Source of the DNA: Streptomyces sp. NBC_01231
GTDB taxonomy: Bacteria > Actinomycetota > Actinomycetes > Streptomycetales > Streptomycetaceae
Direction: 5' to 3'
Length of the DNA stretch: 64,000 bases
NCBI GenBank assembly: GCA_035999765.1
Contig: CP108521.1
Location: forward strand, 6,882,001-6,946,000
The notes beneath the pieces were generated by a model, which saw nothing but the letters and a program-made list of their open reading frames with translations, was not told the origin of the DNA and did no database searches. The stretch's first letter is position 1. Each line of letters starts with the position of its first letter. Both the position numbers and the translations under genes were made by a program. Below are positions 19,329-28,148 of the stretch, piece by piece.

Positions 19329-21932
19329 ATGGACCCTGACAACCGGGAACCTGAGGAGTACGGCCATGCCGGCGTCGGCCACGTGCCGCGCCCGCGCCCG
19401 CCCAGGGACTCCCTCACCTCCGACTTCGCACCGCAGGCGCCCGCACTCGCGCGCACGGTGCGGCTCGTCACGGGCGACTACCTGCTCACCGTCAACCCCG
19501 TCGACGGCAGCGAGATCGAGGTCTGCCCGCCGGGTGAACGCCCCGGACGTCCCGAGAAGCTCACCGCGGCCGAGCGCGCCGAGTCCGCCCGCGCGGGCGG
19601 ACCACCGGTCCCGCCCGGCCCGGCGTGGCCCGAGCTGCCGCTGCCGGCCCGCCAGGACGAGCGCGAACGCCTGGTACGACTGCTCGCCCGCGGCCGCTCC
19701 GTCCGCCTGACCGGCCCCGCCGGCTCCGGCCGCACCAGCCTCCTCGACCTCGTCGCCGAGGACTGCGCGGACCTTGCCCCCGACGGCGTCGTCCGCCTCA
19801 GCGGGATCCACCGCACCGCGAGCGAACTGCTGTACGACCTCTTCCGCGCCGTCCACAACGCGCCCCTGCACCGCCCCGACCGGGACGGGCTGCTCGGCCA
19901 CGTCCGGGAGATCGGCGCGGTCGTCGTCCTCGACGACATCGAGTTCGGCGGATCCGCCCTCGACGAGCTGCTGGACGCGACGCCCGAGTGCGCCTTCCTG
20001 ATCGCGGCCACGCCCGACGTGCCCGCCCCCTCCGCCGAGTCCGCGCTCGAAGAGGTCTTCCTCAGCGGACTGGAGCGCGCCGACGGGCTGGAACTCCTGG
20101 AGCGTGCCGTCGGCCGCGTCCTCACCGAGGAGGAGTCCAACTGGGCCGGCGACCTCTGGTTCGAGTCCGAGGGCCTGCCGTTGCGCTTCATCCAGGCCGG
20201 TGCCCTGCTGCGACAGCGTGACCGGCAGCGGGCCGGGGCCGTCGACGAGTTCGGCGTCTTCACGGACCTGGCTCCGGTCGACGCGCCCTTCGCGCCGCCG
20301 TTCGACCAGCCTTTCGATCGTCCGGTCGACCCGGACGACGCCGAGAACGTCCCCCTTCCCTCGCTCGGCGAGGCCGCCGCGCCCGCCCCGCTGCTCGCCG
20401 CCCGGCTCAGCGACTCGGCGCGCGCCACCCTGCGGTTCGCCGTCGCACTCGGCGGCGAGGTGCCCCACCAGGCGCACCTGCCCGCCCTGGTCGGCGACAC
20501 CCACGCGGACGCCGCGCTGGGTGAGCTGGTCGGCTGCGGACTGGTCTCCCCGGCCGGCTCCCGCTACCGCCTCGCCGCCGGCGTCCAGACCCAGCTGGAG
20601 GCCGCCGGATACGGCGACGACATGGAGTCCCAGGCGCTCAGCGCCGCCCAGCACTACGCATGGTGGGCCGGGCACCCCTCGGTCACCCCGGAACGCGTGT
20701 GCGCCGAGGCGGACGCCCTGCTCGCCGCCCTCGGCGTCCTCGTACCCGCGACCACCGCGCCCGCCGAGGGCGAGGAGAGCGGCACCGTACAGCTGGCCCG
20801 CGCGGCGGCGCCCGCCTTCGCGGCCGGGCTGCACTGGGGCGCCTGGGAGCGGGCACTGCGTTCCGGCGCCGAGGCCTCCCGGCTCGCCGGAGAGGTCGCC
20901 GATCAGGCCTACTTCCACCACGAACTCGGCGTCCTCGCGCTGTGCGGCGGACAGCTCGACCGGGCCCGGGCCGAGCTGGAGACCTCCATCGGCCTGCGCG
21001 GCGCCCTCGCCGACAAGCGCGGCGCCGTCGCGGGCCGCCGGGCCCTCGCCCTGGTCGCCGACCGCTCCGGTACGGTTCCCGGCCTCCCCGCGATGATGGG
21101 GGAGGAGGTGCCCGACGCGCGGTACGAGGAGTCGCAGTCGCCCCCGGGCGGTGTTCCGGCGGCCTTCCCGCAGCTCCAGCCGCCCTCCGACAGCGGCACT
21201 CTGGTCACCTACAGCCCGTCCTCCGCCCCGCCCGGGTCGTCCGGGTCCTCCCGGGCCTTGGGCCTGTCCCCGTCGACGCACAAGGCGCGGGGCGGCCTGC
21301 GGGGCCTGGCCCGGCGCAACCTCGTGGCGGCGGGCGCGGGTGCCCTGCTGGTGGCGGTGCTCGGCACGGTGGTGACCCTCGGAGCCACCTCCAACAACGA
21401 CGCCACACCACCGGCCGACCAGGTGGGCGTCAACCCGTCCGCCAGCCAGGACGTGGACGACGGCAGCCTGGGCGCGGACGTCCCGAAGAACGACGACGGC
21501 AACGGCGACACCGGCAAGGCGACCAGCCGGCCGACCGACCCCGGCCCCGACGGCACCCTCGGCACCGCCGACGACCCGACGCCGACGGAACCGGCCAAGC
21601 CGTCCGACGACCCGAGCGGAACGAAGGGACCGAGCAACGGTCCCTCGACCTCGTCGAAGCCGCCGACGTCGCCCAGGCCGCCCACATCGCCGTCGAAACC
21701 GCCGACGGGCACCCCGACCGACTCGCCCACGGGCACGCCCACGGGCAGCCCGACGGGCACCCCCACGACCTCGCCCACGGGCACGCCCACCGGCACTCCG
21801 ACGACACCCCCGGAGACCTCCGACTCGGCCAGCGGCCCCGCGACCTCCAGCGCGCCCGTGGAGACCAGCAGCTCCGCCGGCGCCCCGGCGACCGACGAGG
21901 CGGCACCGAGCAGCTCGGAGCCGGTGATCTGA
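19329..21932 (+). CDS. Large membrane-anchored P-loop protein with Ser/Thr/Pro-rich extracellular tail
   Basis: This 867-residue protein has a Pro-rich N-terminus and an AAA/STAND-like ATPase region. Its P-loop GPAGSGRTS (129-137) has Arg135 where Lys is expected, and its Walker B is VVVLDD. A helical middle with TPR-like character follows (about 380-590). A single membrane helix (VAAGAGALLVAVLGTVVTLG, about residue 680) leads to a low-complexity Thr/Pro/Ser tail with TSPTGTPTG-type repeats. The ATPase part is predicted cytoplasmic and the tail outside. ATG 19329 follows GGGGGGCTT. Orthologues are labelled only ATP-binding protein; the function is unknown. Confidence 0.75.
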   Translation: MDPDNREPEEYGHAGVGHVPRPRPPRDSLTSDFAPQAPALARTVRLVTGDYLLTVNPVDGSEIEVCPPGERPGRPEKLTAAERAESARAGGPPVPPGPAWPELPLPARQDERERLVRLLARGRSVRLTGPAGSGRTSLLDLVAEDCADLAPDGVVRLSGIHRTASELLYDLFRAVHNAPLHRPDRDGLLGHVREIGAVVVLDDIEFGGSALDELLDATPECAFLIAATPDVPAPSAESALEEVFLSGLERADGLELLERAVGRVLTEEESNWAGDLWFESEGLPLRFIQAGALLRQRDRQRAGAVDEFGVFTDLAPVDAPFAPPFDQPFDRPVDPDDAENVPLPSLGEAAAPAPLLAARLSDSARATLRFAVALGGEVPHQAHLPALVGDTHADAALGELVGCGLVSPAGSRYRLAAGVQTQLEAAGYGDDMESQALSAAQHYAWWAGHPSVTPERVCAEADALLAALGVLVPATTAPAEGEESGTVQLARAAAPAFAAGLHWGAWERALRSGAEASRLAGEVADQAYFHHELGVLALCGGQLDRARAELETSIGLRGALADKRGAVAGRRALALVADRSGTVPGLPAMMGEEVPDARYEESQSPPGGVPAAFPQLQPPSDSGTLVTYSPSSAPPGSSGSSRALGLSPSTHKARGGLRGLARRNLVAAGAGALLVAVLGTVVTLGATSNNDATPPADQVGVNPSASQDVDDGSLGADVPKNDDGNGDTGKATSRPTDPGPDGTLGTADDPTPTEPAKPSDDPSGTKGPSNGPSTSSKPPTSPRPPTSPSKPPTGTPTDSPTGTPTGSPTGTPTTSPTGTPTGTPTTPPETSDSASGPATSSAPVETSSSAGAPATDEAAPSSSEPVI

Positions 21933-21944
21933 CACCCCGTACAG

Positions 21945-21984
21945 CGTGAAGGGCCCGGTCCACCAGCGGACCGGGCCCTTCACG
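21945..21984. terminator. Bidirectional terminator between the P-loop gene and nucS
   Basis: A perfect 17-bp stem (21945-21961 with 21968-21984) encloses the six-base loop ACCAGC. It lies between convergent genes and can serve both strands. Confidence 0.85.
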
Positions 21985-22001
21985 TCGTGGCGGAGCGGCT
22001 G

Positions 22002-22673
22002 TCAGAACAGCCGCAGCTTGTCGTCCTCGATGCCGCGCAGGGCGTTGTAGTCGAGGACCGCGCAGCCGATGCCGCGGTCCGTGGCCAGGACGCGCGCCTG
22101 CGGCTTGATCTCCTGCGCGGCGAAGACGCCGCGGACCGGGGCGAGATGGGGATCGCGGTTCAACAGCTCCAGATAGCGCGTGAGTTGCTCGACACCGTCG
22201 ATCTCACCGCGTCGCTTGATCTCCACCGCGACGGTCTTGCCCTCCGCGTCCCGGCACAGGATGTCCACGGGCCCGATCGCCGTCATGTACTCGCGGCGGA
22301 TGAGGGTGTAGCCCTCGCCGAGGGTCTCGATGCGGTCGGCGAGGAGTTCCTGGAGGTGTGCTTCCACGCCGTCCTTGATCAGGCCGGGATCCACGCCCAG
22401 TTCGTGCGAGGAGTCATGGAGGACTTCCTCCATCGTGATGATGAGCTTCTCGCCCGCCTTGTTGATGACGGTCCAGACGCCGTCCTCGTCGCCGGAACCC
22501 TCCTTCAGCGTGCAGGGCGGCGACATCCAGTTCAGTGGCTTGTAGGCCCGGTCGTCCGCGTGGATCGAGACGCTGCCGTCCGCCTTCACCAGGATCAGCC
22601 GGGGGGCCGAGGGGAGGTGGGCGGTGAGCCGGCCCGCGTAGTCGACGGAGCATCGGGCAATGACGAGACGCAT
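22002..22673 (-). CDS. nucS: Mismatch-specific endonuclease NucS/EndoMS
   Basis: This 223-residue enzyme makes double-strand cuts at base mismatches and provides the MutS/MutL-independent mismatch repair of actinobacteria. The N-terminal dimerisation and DNA-binding domain is followed by a RecB-like nuclease domain with D137 (GPVDILC), E151 and K153 (AVEIKRRG). The extreme C-terminus DKLRLF fits a sliding-clamp-binding peptide. ATG 22673 begins [10 protein letters not shown]; upstream in-frame starts are unconserved. Confidence 0.95.
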   Translation of the reverse strand: MRLVIARCSVDYAGRLTAHLPSAPRLILVKADGSVSIHADDRAYKPLNWMSPPCTLKEGSGDEDGVWTVINKAGEKLIITMEEVLHDSSHELGVDPGLIKDGVEAHLQELLADRIETLGEGYTLIRREYMTAIGPVDILCRDAEGKTVAVEIKRRGEIDGVEQLTRYLELLNRDPHLAPVRGVFAAQEIKPQARVLATDRGIGCAVLDYNALRGIEDDKLRLF

Positions 22674-22827
22674 GGTCGGCAACGCTACTCGACGGGCACA
22701 GGTGCACGCGATTCGGCCCGGTAAACCCCTGTTCGGTTGTGGCCGATTGTGTGCCCAATGAGGTCTCCGCATGTACGCATTCTGCTGGTGCCGTCACCGT
22801 CCGCTGCTTACCGTAGTAAACGGGAGG

Positions 22828-22864
22828 TCGCGAATTGTGTACGCAGCGTGTTCGATATCGCGAA
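22828..22864. repeat. TCGCGAA direct repeat upstream of the conserved small gene
   Basis: TCGCGAA occurs at 22828-22834 and 22858-22864, 30 bases apart (three helical turns), in the 245-bp gap between nucS and the gene starting at 22919. Its placement suits an operator; no regulator can be named. Confidence 0.4.
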
Positions 22865-22918
22865 CTCCCTTTATCTGTCAGGCAACCCCTGGTGATCGGG
22901 GGTTCGAGAGGAGAACCC

Positions 22919-23311
22919 ATGTCGCTCGACGTCTCACCGGCCCTACTCGAACAGGCCGAGCGAGGCGAGGTCGACGAAGCTGCCTTCGTCGACTGCGTCC
23001 GGACCTCCCTGCCCTACGCATGGGAGATGATCAGCTCCCTGGTGGCCCAGCTGAAGGTCGACGGCGGTCAGTTCGCCGACAACCAGACGCCTCCGCCGGA
23101 CGAGCAGGCACGCGGTCAGCTGCTGCGTGCGCTCGCGAGTGACGCGATACGCGGCGCGCTGCAACGGCACTTCGGTGTGCGGCTTGCGTTCCAGAACTGC
23201 CACCGAGTGGCGGTCTTCCCGTTGGACTCCTCCGTCGACGAGACGCTCGCCCGCTTCACCTCGGTACGCAACCAGCTGTTGAACCAGTCCCCGGAGTTCC
23301 GGGACTGCTGA
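22919..23311 (+). CDS. Conserved actinobacterial protein (SCO5389 family)
   Basis: This 130-residue soluble protein has a helical N-terminus and a C-terminal segment with LRALASDAIRGALQRHFGV and VAVFPLDSS. I recognise it as the family named after SCO5389, which has no known function. GAGAGGAG ends six bases before the ATG. It is divergent from nucS, which may mean shared control but is not proof of a repair role. Confidence 0.8.
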   Translation: MSLDVSPALLEQAERGEVDEAAFVDCVRTSLPYAWEMISSLVAQLKVDGGQFADNQTPPPDEQARGQLLRALASDAIRGALQRHFGVRLAFQNCHRVAVFPLDSSVDETLARFTSVRNQLLNQSPEFRDC

Positions 23312-23407
23312 CAGCAATGAGCTGCCGGCTTGCCGCTCCGTACGCAGGAGGTGCCTCAGTACCGGGGCGGCAAGCTCTCTGCCGGACAGGACAGTTGAGG
23401 GGGGTGG

Positions 23408-24436
23408 TCAGCCGAGGTGCGGGATGACCTCGGTACCGAGCCGCCGTACGTTCTCCTCGGTGGCCGCAACGTCTCCCGAGCCCTCGACGAGCAGGGCGAA
23501 GCGGGAGATGCCGGTCCGTTCGCTGGTCGCCGCGAGACGGTCGGCGCACAGCCGGGCGGTGCCCACCGGGTGCAGTCCGCAGAGCAGTTCGGTGTACGCC
23601 AGCGGGTCGCGCATCCGGCGTTCGCTGCCGTCCACCGTGACATGGGCGCCGAGCCCGTACTTCAGCCAGCCCGGCATCGCCTTCAGCAGCGTCTCCACCG
23701 CGTCCTGGCGCCGGTCGGCGATCTGGCAGACGCCGGCCGAGACATGGCCCGCGCCGAGGACCACCGCAGGCGGATGCCCGCACGCGCGCGCGTGCCTGCG
23801 CCACAGGGCGACCATCTCGGCCTTTTCCTCGTCCCCCGCGTGCATCCCGAGCAGCATCGGCAACCCGCGCTCGGCGGCCAGCCGCACACTCGCCGGGGAG
23901 GTGCAGGCGACGATCACCTCGGGGCCGGCGGTGTCGGTCAGCGCCTCCGACGGCCGGGGCACGACCGGCACCTCGCGGAAGGTGAACCGCTCGCCGGTGG
24001 CGGCGACCGCCGGTTCGCGCAACCAGCGCACCAGCAGATCGAGTGATTCCGGGAACCCCGACTCGTACGCCTCCAGGCCCGCGCCGAACACCTCCAGGTC
24101 GACCCACGGACCGCCGCGCCCCACGCCCAGCGAGAAGCGGCCGCCGCTCGTCAGGTGCAGCAGCGCGGCCTGTTCGCCGAGGGCCACGGGGTGGACGGTG
24201 GGCAGCACGCTGACGGCCGTGCCGACCTGGATGCGGCGGGTGCGGCCGAGCAGCAGCGCGGCCAGGGTGATCGCCGACGGACATGTGCCGTACGGCACGA
24301 AGTGGTGCTCGGCCAGCCAGACCGCGTCCAGCCCGGCTTCCTCGGCCACCTCGGCCGAGCGGACCGCGCGGTGCAGCGCCTCCCCCTGGCCCTGCCCCGG
24401 GAACTGGGCCGCCAACACGAAACTGCCTACGTGCAT
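23408..24436 (-). CDS. Luciferase-like flavin (FMN or F420) monooxygenase
   Basis: This 342-residue TIM-barrel protein is of the bacterial luciferase superfamily. The typical EEAGLDAVWLAEHHF motif lies near residue 40, LLLGRTRRIQVGTAVSVLPT near 80, and GGRFSLGVGRGG near 120. Such enzymes use FMNH2 or F420H2; the substrate is unknown. ATG 24436 follows AGGAAGCAGGAA. The gene stands alone, divergent from a small zinc-site protein. Confidence 0.82.
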   Translation of the reverse strand: MHVGSFVLAAQFPGQGQGEALHRAVRSAEVAEEAGLDAVWLAEHHFVPYGTCPSAITLAALLLGRTRRIQVGTAVSVLPTVHPVALGEQAALLHLTSGGRFSLGVGRGGPWVDLEVFGAGLEAYESGFPESLDLLVRWLREPAVAATGERFTFREVPVVPRPSEALTDTAGPEVIVACTSPASVRLAAERGLPMLLGMHAGDEEKAEMVALWRRHARACGHPPAVVLGAGHVSAGVCQIADRRQDAVETLLKAMPGWLKYGLGAHVTVDGSERRMRDPLAYTELLCGLHPVGTARLCADRLAATSERTGISRFALLVEGSGDVAATEENVRRLGTEVIPHLG

Positions 24437-24658
24437 CGCATTTCCTGCTTCCTTGGCTCCGACACGGAGCTCCCCCACCCGGCATAACCGTCTGACACGT
24501 GCCGAGGACACGGCCTGGCGAAGGGATTTGCGGATTGTCTGCAGAATGAGTCGCCACGGAGGGGGACTTGCGAGGGTCCGTTCCCTGCCAGTACCCCGGC
24601 CCGTGCCGCGTACGCTGGACACGAGCCCTGCATCCTGTATAGCCCCGTGAGGTGTCCT

Positions 24659-24991
24659 GTGTCCCCGCGTCGCAACCGACCCAAGGGATCCGACTCGTCG
24701 AGCCACAGTGCCGAGGACGAGCGGCCCGGCCGTTACGGCGGCTGGGAGAGCGCGGAGGACTGGCGGGGCGAGCAGTGGAGCGTGCGGCACGTGGCCGGGG
24801 CGAGCGCCCAGGGCAAGACGTACCGCTGCCCGGGCTGCGAGCAGTTGATCCCGGACGGCGTTCCGCACGTGGTGGCCTGGCCGGAGCACTCGGGCGTCGA
24901 CGAGCGTCGGCACTGGCACAAGGCGTGCTGGAACGCGAAGGACCGCCGCACCACGCGGGTGCAGCGGTCCCGTAACGCGCCGAGGTTCTGA
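24659..24991 (+). CDS. Small zinc-site protein, unknown function
   Basis: This 110-residue protein has a charged N-terminus and a CPGCEQLIPDGVPHVV...RRHWHKACW core. The spacing of Cys, Cys, His, His and Cys suggests a treble-clef or HNH-like zinc site. The Arg-rich C-terminus could contact nucleic acid. Orthologues are often labelled ATP/GTP-binding without clear support. GTG 24659 is chosen; GTG 24647 is an alternative. Confidence 0.7.
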   Translation: MSPRRNRPKGSDSSSHSAEDERPGRYGGWESAEDWRGEQWSVRHVAGASAQGKTYRCPGCEQLIPDGVPHVVAWPEHSGVDERRHWHKACWNAKDRRTTRVQRSRNAPRF

Positions 24992-25013
24992 GAACCCGGC
25001 CTTCCCGACGGGG

Positions 25014-25883
25014 TTACACGTCGCGCTTCTCCAGCAGGGCGTAGGCACCGGCGAACGCGACGGCCGTCACGCCGAGGGCGATCCACAGCGGGTCCCAGCC
25101 GGACGGGCCGGACTCGGTGAGGGAGTTGGAGTAGAAGACGCTGAGCTGGTTCGGGATCGAGTACTCGAACAGGGCCTCGCGCAGGCCCTCCAGCGACTGC
25201 GAGAACATGAACAGCGCGATGACCAGCGGGGCCAGCACCAGGCCGATCATGATGGTGATCGCGCCCGCCGAGTGCCGGATGATCGAGCCCACGACCAGCG
25301 AGATCAGCCCGAGCAGCGCGACGTACAGCGAGATGCCGACCGTGCCCTTGAGCCACTCCTGGCCGCTCGGCTCCTTGGCGCCGTCCAGCATGGCGACGTC
25401 CGCGAGCGCGACGACGACGGCCGACGCCAGGGTGACCACGAACGCGACCACGAAGAACACGATCGCCTTCGCCGCGAGGACCCGGCCGCGGGACGGGCAC
25501 GCCACCATCGTGGTGCGGATCATGCCGGTGCCGTACTCGGAGGCCGTGGTCAGCACGCCGAGCGTGATGACGCACATGCTGCCGAGCAGCAGCCCGAAGA
25601 ACCCGAAGGACAACGGGTTCTCGCCCTGAAGGCCGCCCGGGTCGGTGTTGCCGGCGACCACCGCTCCGGCCGCCAGGCCGATGCCGATGACGAGCAGCAC
25701 GAACACACCGAGCGTCCACATCGTGGAGCGCACCGACTTGATCTTCGTCCACTCGGAGGCGAGCGCGTGCCCGAGGTGCGTGCGCACGACCGGGATCGGC
25801 GAGGTGTAGCTGGGGTACGACGGTCCGGGCGCCGCCTGCCAGGCGGGGGCGGCCTGCTGCATCGGGGGCTGCGGGGTGCTCAT
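25014..25883 (-). CDS. ABC-2 type exporter permease, first system
   Basis: This 289-residue permease has a Pro/Gln/Tyr-rich N-terminus of about 45 residues, the conserved ASEWTKIKSVRSTMWTLG entry and six membrane helices. The EYGTGMIRTTMVACPSRGRVLAAK loop is typical of ABC-2 permeases. The start overlaps the ATPase stop as ATGA. The substrate is unknown. It is paralogous to the permease at 27376-28146. Confidence 0.87.
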   Translation of the reverse strand: MSTPQPPMQQAAPAWQAAPGPSYPSYTSPIPVVRTHLGHALASEWTKIKSVRSTMWTLGVFVLLVIGIGLAAGAVVAGNTDPGGLQGENPLSFGFFGLLLGSMCVITLGVLTTASEYGTGMIRTTMVACPSRGRVLAAKAIVFFVVAFVVTLASAVVVALADVAMLDGAKEPSGQEWLKGTVGISLYVALLGLISLVVGSIIRHSAGAITIMIGLVLAPLVIALFMFSQSLEGLREALFEYSIPNQLSVFYSNSLTESGPSGWDPLWIALGVTAVAFAGAYALLEKRDV

Positions 25884-27244
25884 CGGGCGTCCTCGGGCTT
25901 GGTCAGGTCGGAGGCAGAGGCGGAGGCAGGGGCGGCGGGCGGCGCGGGCCGGGCCGCGGCGGGAGCGGCGGCCGGGGGCTGCGGCGCCGCCTGAGCCTGC
26001 GCGTACGGGTTGGGCGGGCCGCCCGCGGCGGGAGCGGCACCGGGCGCGCCGGGAGCCCCGTACGGCCCCGTGGGGGGCTGCGCCGGAGCCACCGGCTGCC
26101 CGTACGCGCCGGGCTGCCCCTGGGAGCCGTGCTGCCCCTGCGGCACCGGCTGCCCGTGCGTACCGGGCTGACCCGGCGCGAGAGGCTGGCCCTGCGCCCC
26201 CGCGAACGGCTGCCCGCCCTGCTGGGGCGCCGGCGGGGCGTACCAGCCCGGCTGGCCCTGTCCCGGTACCGGCATCGGCGGCTGCGCACCGGGCGGCAGC
26301 GGTTGCTGGAGCCCGGCCTTCTCGTCGATGGTCGATCGGTAGTCGACAGCGCCCTGGGTCATCCGCATGTAGGCCTCCTCCAGCGAGGCCTGGTGCGGTG
26401 ACAGCTCCCACAGGCGTACGTCCGTGCCGTGCGCGATGTCGCTGATGCGGGGCAGCGGCAGTCCCGTCACGCGCAGCGCGCCGTCCTGCTCCGGCAGTAC
26501 GTGCCCGCCCGCCTCGGTGAGCGCGGACGACAGCTTCTCGCGCAGCTGGGGCTCGGTGTCGGGCGTGCGCACGCGGGCGAAGTCGGCCGAGTTCGCGGAG
26601 ATGAAGTCCTTGATGTTCATGTCGGCGAGCAGCTGCCCGCGTCCGATGACGATCAGGTGGTCGGCGGTCACCGCCATCTCGCTCATGAGGTGCGAGGAGA
26701 CGAAGACCGTACGGCCCTCCGCCGCGAGCGCCTTCATCAGGTTGCGCACCCAGAGGATGCCCTCGGGGTCGAGGCCGTTGACCGGCTCGTCGAACAGCAG
26801 CACCTGCGGGTCGCCGAGCAGCGCGGCGGCGATGCCGAGCCGCTGCCCCATGCCGAGGGAGAAGCCCTTGGAACGCTTCTTCGCCACGTCCTGGAGGCCG
26901 ACCACGCCCAGCACCTCGTCGACCCGACGGGCCGGGATGCCGGACAGCTGGGCCAGGCTCAGCAGATGGTTGCGGGCGGCACGGCCGCCGTGCACGGCCT
27001 TGGCGTCCAGTAGCGCACCGACCTGGCGAGCGGCGTTCGGCAGCCTGCGGTAGGGATAGCCGCCGATCGTCACCTGCCCCGACGTGGGGTTGTCCAGGCC
27101 GAGGATCATCCGCATCGTCGTCGACTTGCCCGAGCCGTTGGGCCCGAGGAAGCCGGTGACGGCCCCGGGCCGCACCTGGAAGGAAAGGTTGTACACAGCG
27201 GTCTTGTCGCCGTAGCGCTTGGTCAGGCCGACTGCCTCGATCAT
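25880..27244 (-). CDS. ABC exporter ATPase with long Pro/Gly/Gln tail, first system
   Basis: This 454-residue ATPase has a complete nucleotide-binding domain: Walker A GPNGSGKST, signature FSLGMGQRLGIA, Walker B VLLFDEP and a switch His in VFVSSHLMSE. From about residue 310 there is a 145-residue low-complexity tail rich in Pro, Gly, Gln and Ala, absent from the paralogue at 28149. The tail resembles the disordered N-terminus of its own permease. ATG 27244 begins MIEAVGLTKRYG. Confidence 0.9.
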   Translation of the reverse strand: MIEAVGLTKRYGDKTAVYNLSFQVRPGAVTGFLGPNGSGKSTTMRMILGLDNPTSGQVTIGGYPYRRLPNAARQVGALLDAKAVHGGRAARNHLLSLAQLSGIPARRVDEVLGVVGLQDVAKKRSKGFSLGMGQRLGIAAALLGDPQVLLFDEPVNGLDPEGILWVRNLMKALAAEGRTVFVSSHLMSEMAVTADHLIVIGRGQLLADMNIKDFISANSADFARVRTPDTEPQLREKLSSALTEAGGHVLPEQDGALRVTGLPLPRISDIAHGTDVRLWELSPHQASLEEAYMRMTQGAVDYRSTIDEKAGLQQPLPPGAQPPMPVPGQGQPGWYAPPAPQQGGQPFAGAQGQPLAPGQPGTHGQPVPQGQHGSQGQPGAYGQPVAPAQPPTGPYGAPGAPGAAPAAGGPPNPYAQAQAAPQPPAAAPAAARPAPPAAPASASASDLTKPEDAR

Positions 27245-27375
27245 GCTCCGCACCCATCGCAAGGTTCAGGACAGCGGGGCACACGCCCCCCGTAAGGGTT
27301 AGGAGCTTATCGGGGCGCTGACGGTTCCGCTCAAATGAAAGCAAAGCCCAAAGCTTCGCGTGTCCCGCCCGGGGC

Positions 27376-28146
27376 TCAGGCGTCCCTCCTCTTGAGCAGC
27401 ACATATCCTCCGGCGAGCGCGGCGAGCACCCACAGCGCCATGATGCCGAGGCCGCCCCAGGGGCCGTACGGAGTGTCGTCGTTGATCGGGGTGACCACCT
27501 GCATGATCTTGCTGCCGGCCTGGTCGGGCAGGAACCGGCCGATCTTCTTCGTGGCGGAGACGTTCCCCAGGATGTTGGAGATCAGGAAGAAGAACGGCAT
27601 CAGGATGCCCAGCGACAGCATCGGCGAGCGCAGCATCGCGGCGACGCCCATCGAGAACATCGCGATCAGGGTCATGTAGAGCCCGCCGCCGATGACCGCG
27701 CGCAGCACCCCGGCGTCGCCGATCGACGCCTTGTGCTCGCCGAGCATCGCCTGCCCGAGGAAGAAGGTGACGAAGCTGGTGGCGAGGCCCACCGCGAGCA
27801 CCAGCCCGGTGGCCACCGCGATCTTGCTGGCCAGGAAGGTGCCGCGCTGCGGTACGGCGGCCAGCGAGGTGCGGATCATGCCGCTGCTGTACTCGTTCGA
27901 CACCACGAGCACCCCGAACACGATCATCGCGAGCTGCCCGAGGCTCATGCCCGCGAAGCTGATGTAGGTCGGGTCGAAGGACAGCCTGTCCTGCGCGTTC
28001 ATCTTGTCGAACTCGTTCTTCGACAACGCCGAGATCAGCATCCCGAGCGCGATGGTGACGACCACGGCCAGCGAGAGCGTCCACACCGTGGACGCCACCG
28101 ACCGGATCTTGGTCCATTCGGACCGGACGACCTGGATCGCCGCCAT
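27376..28146 (-). CDS. ABC-2 type exporter permease, second system
   Basis: This 256-residue permease has six predicted helices, the RSEWTKIRSVASTVWTL entry motif and the EYSSGMIRTSLAAVPQRGTFLASK loop. It follows its ATPase by two bases. It lacks the Pro/Gln-rich N-terminus of the first system. The substrate is unknown. Confidence 0.88.
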   Translation of the reverse strand: MAAIQVVRSEWTKIRSVASTVWTLSLAVVVTIALGMLISALSKNEFDKMNAQDRLSFDPTYISFAGMSLGQLAMIVFGVLVVSNEYSSGMIRTSLAAVPQRGTFLASKIAVATGLVLAVGLATSFVTFFLGQAMLGEHKASIGDAGVLRAVIGGGLYMTLIAMFSMGVAAMLRSPMLSLGILMPFFFLISNILGNVSATKKIGRFLPDQAGSKIMQVVTPINDDTPYGPWGGLGIMALWVLAALAGGYVLLKRRDA

Positions 28147-28148
28147 GC

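Noticed and set aside
21640..21840. Possible CRISPR or minisatellite from repeated GGGCACGCCCACGGGC-type units
   Set aside because: The units encode the Thr/Pro/Ser tail in frame, with no fixed spacer length.
18552..21983. 1143-codon minus-strand open frame
   Set aside because: It lies opposite the STAS and P-loop genes, has shadow composition (Gly/Arg/Ala/Val) and no recognisable motif.
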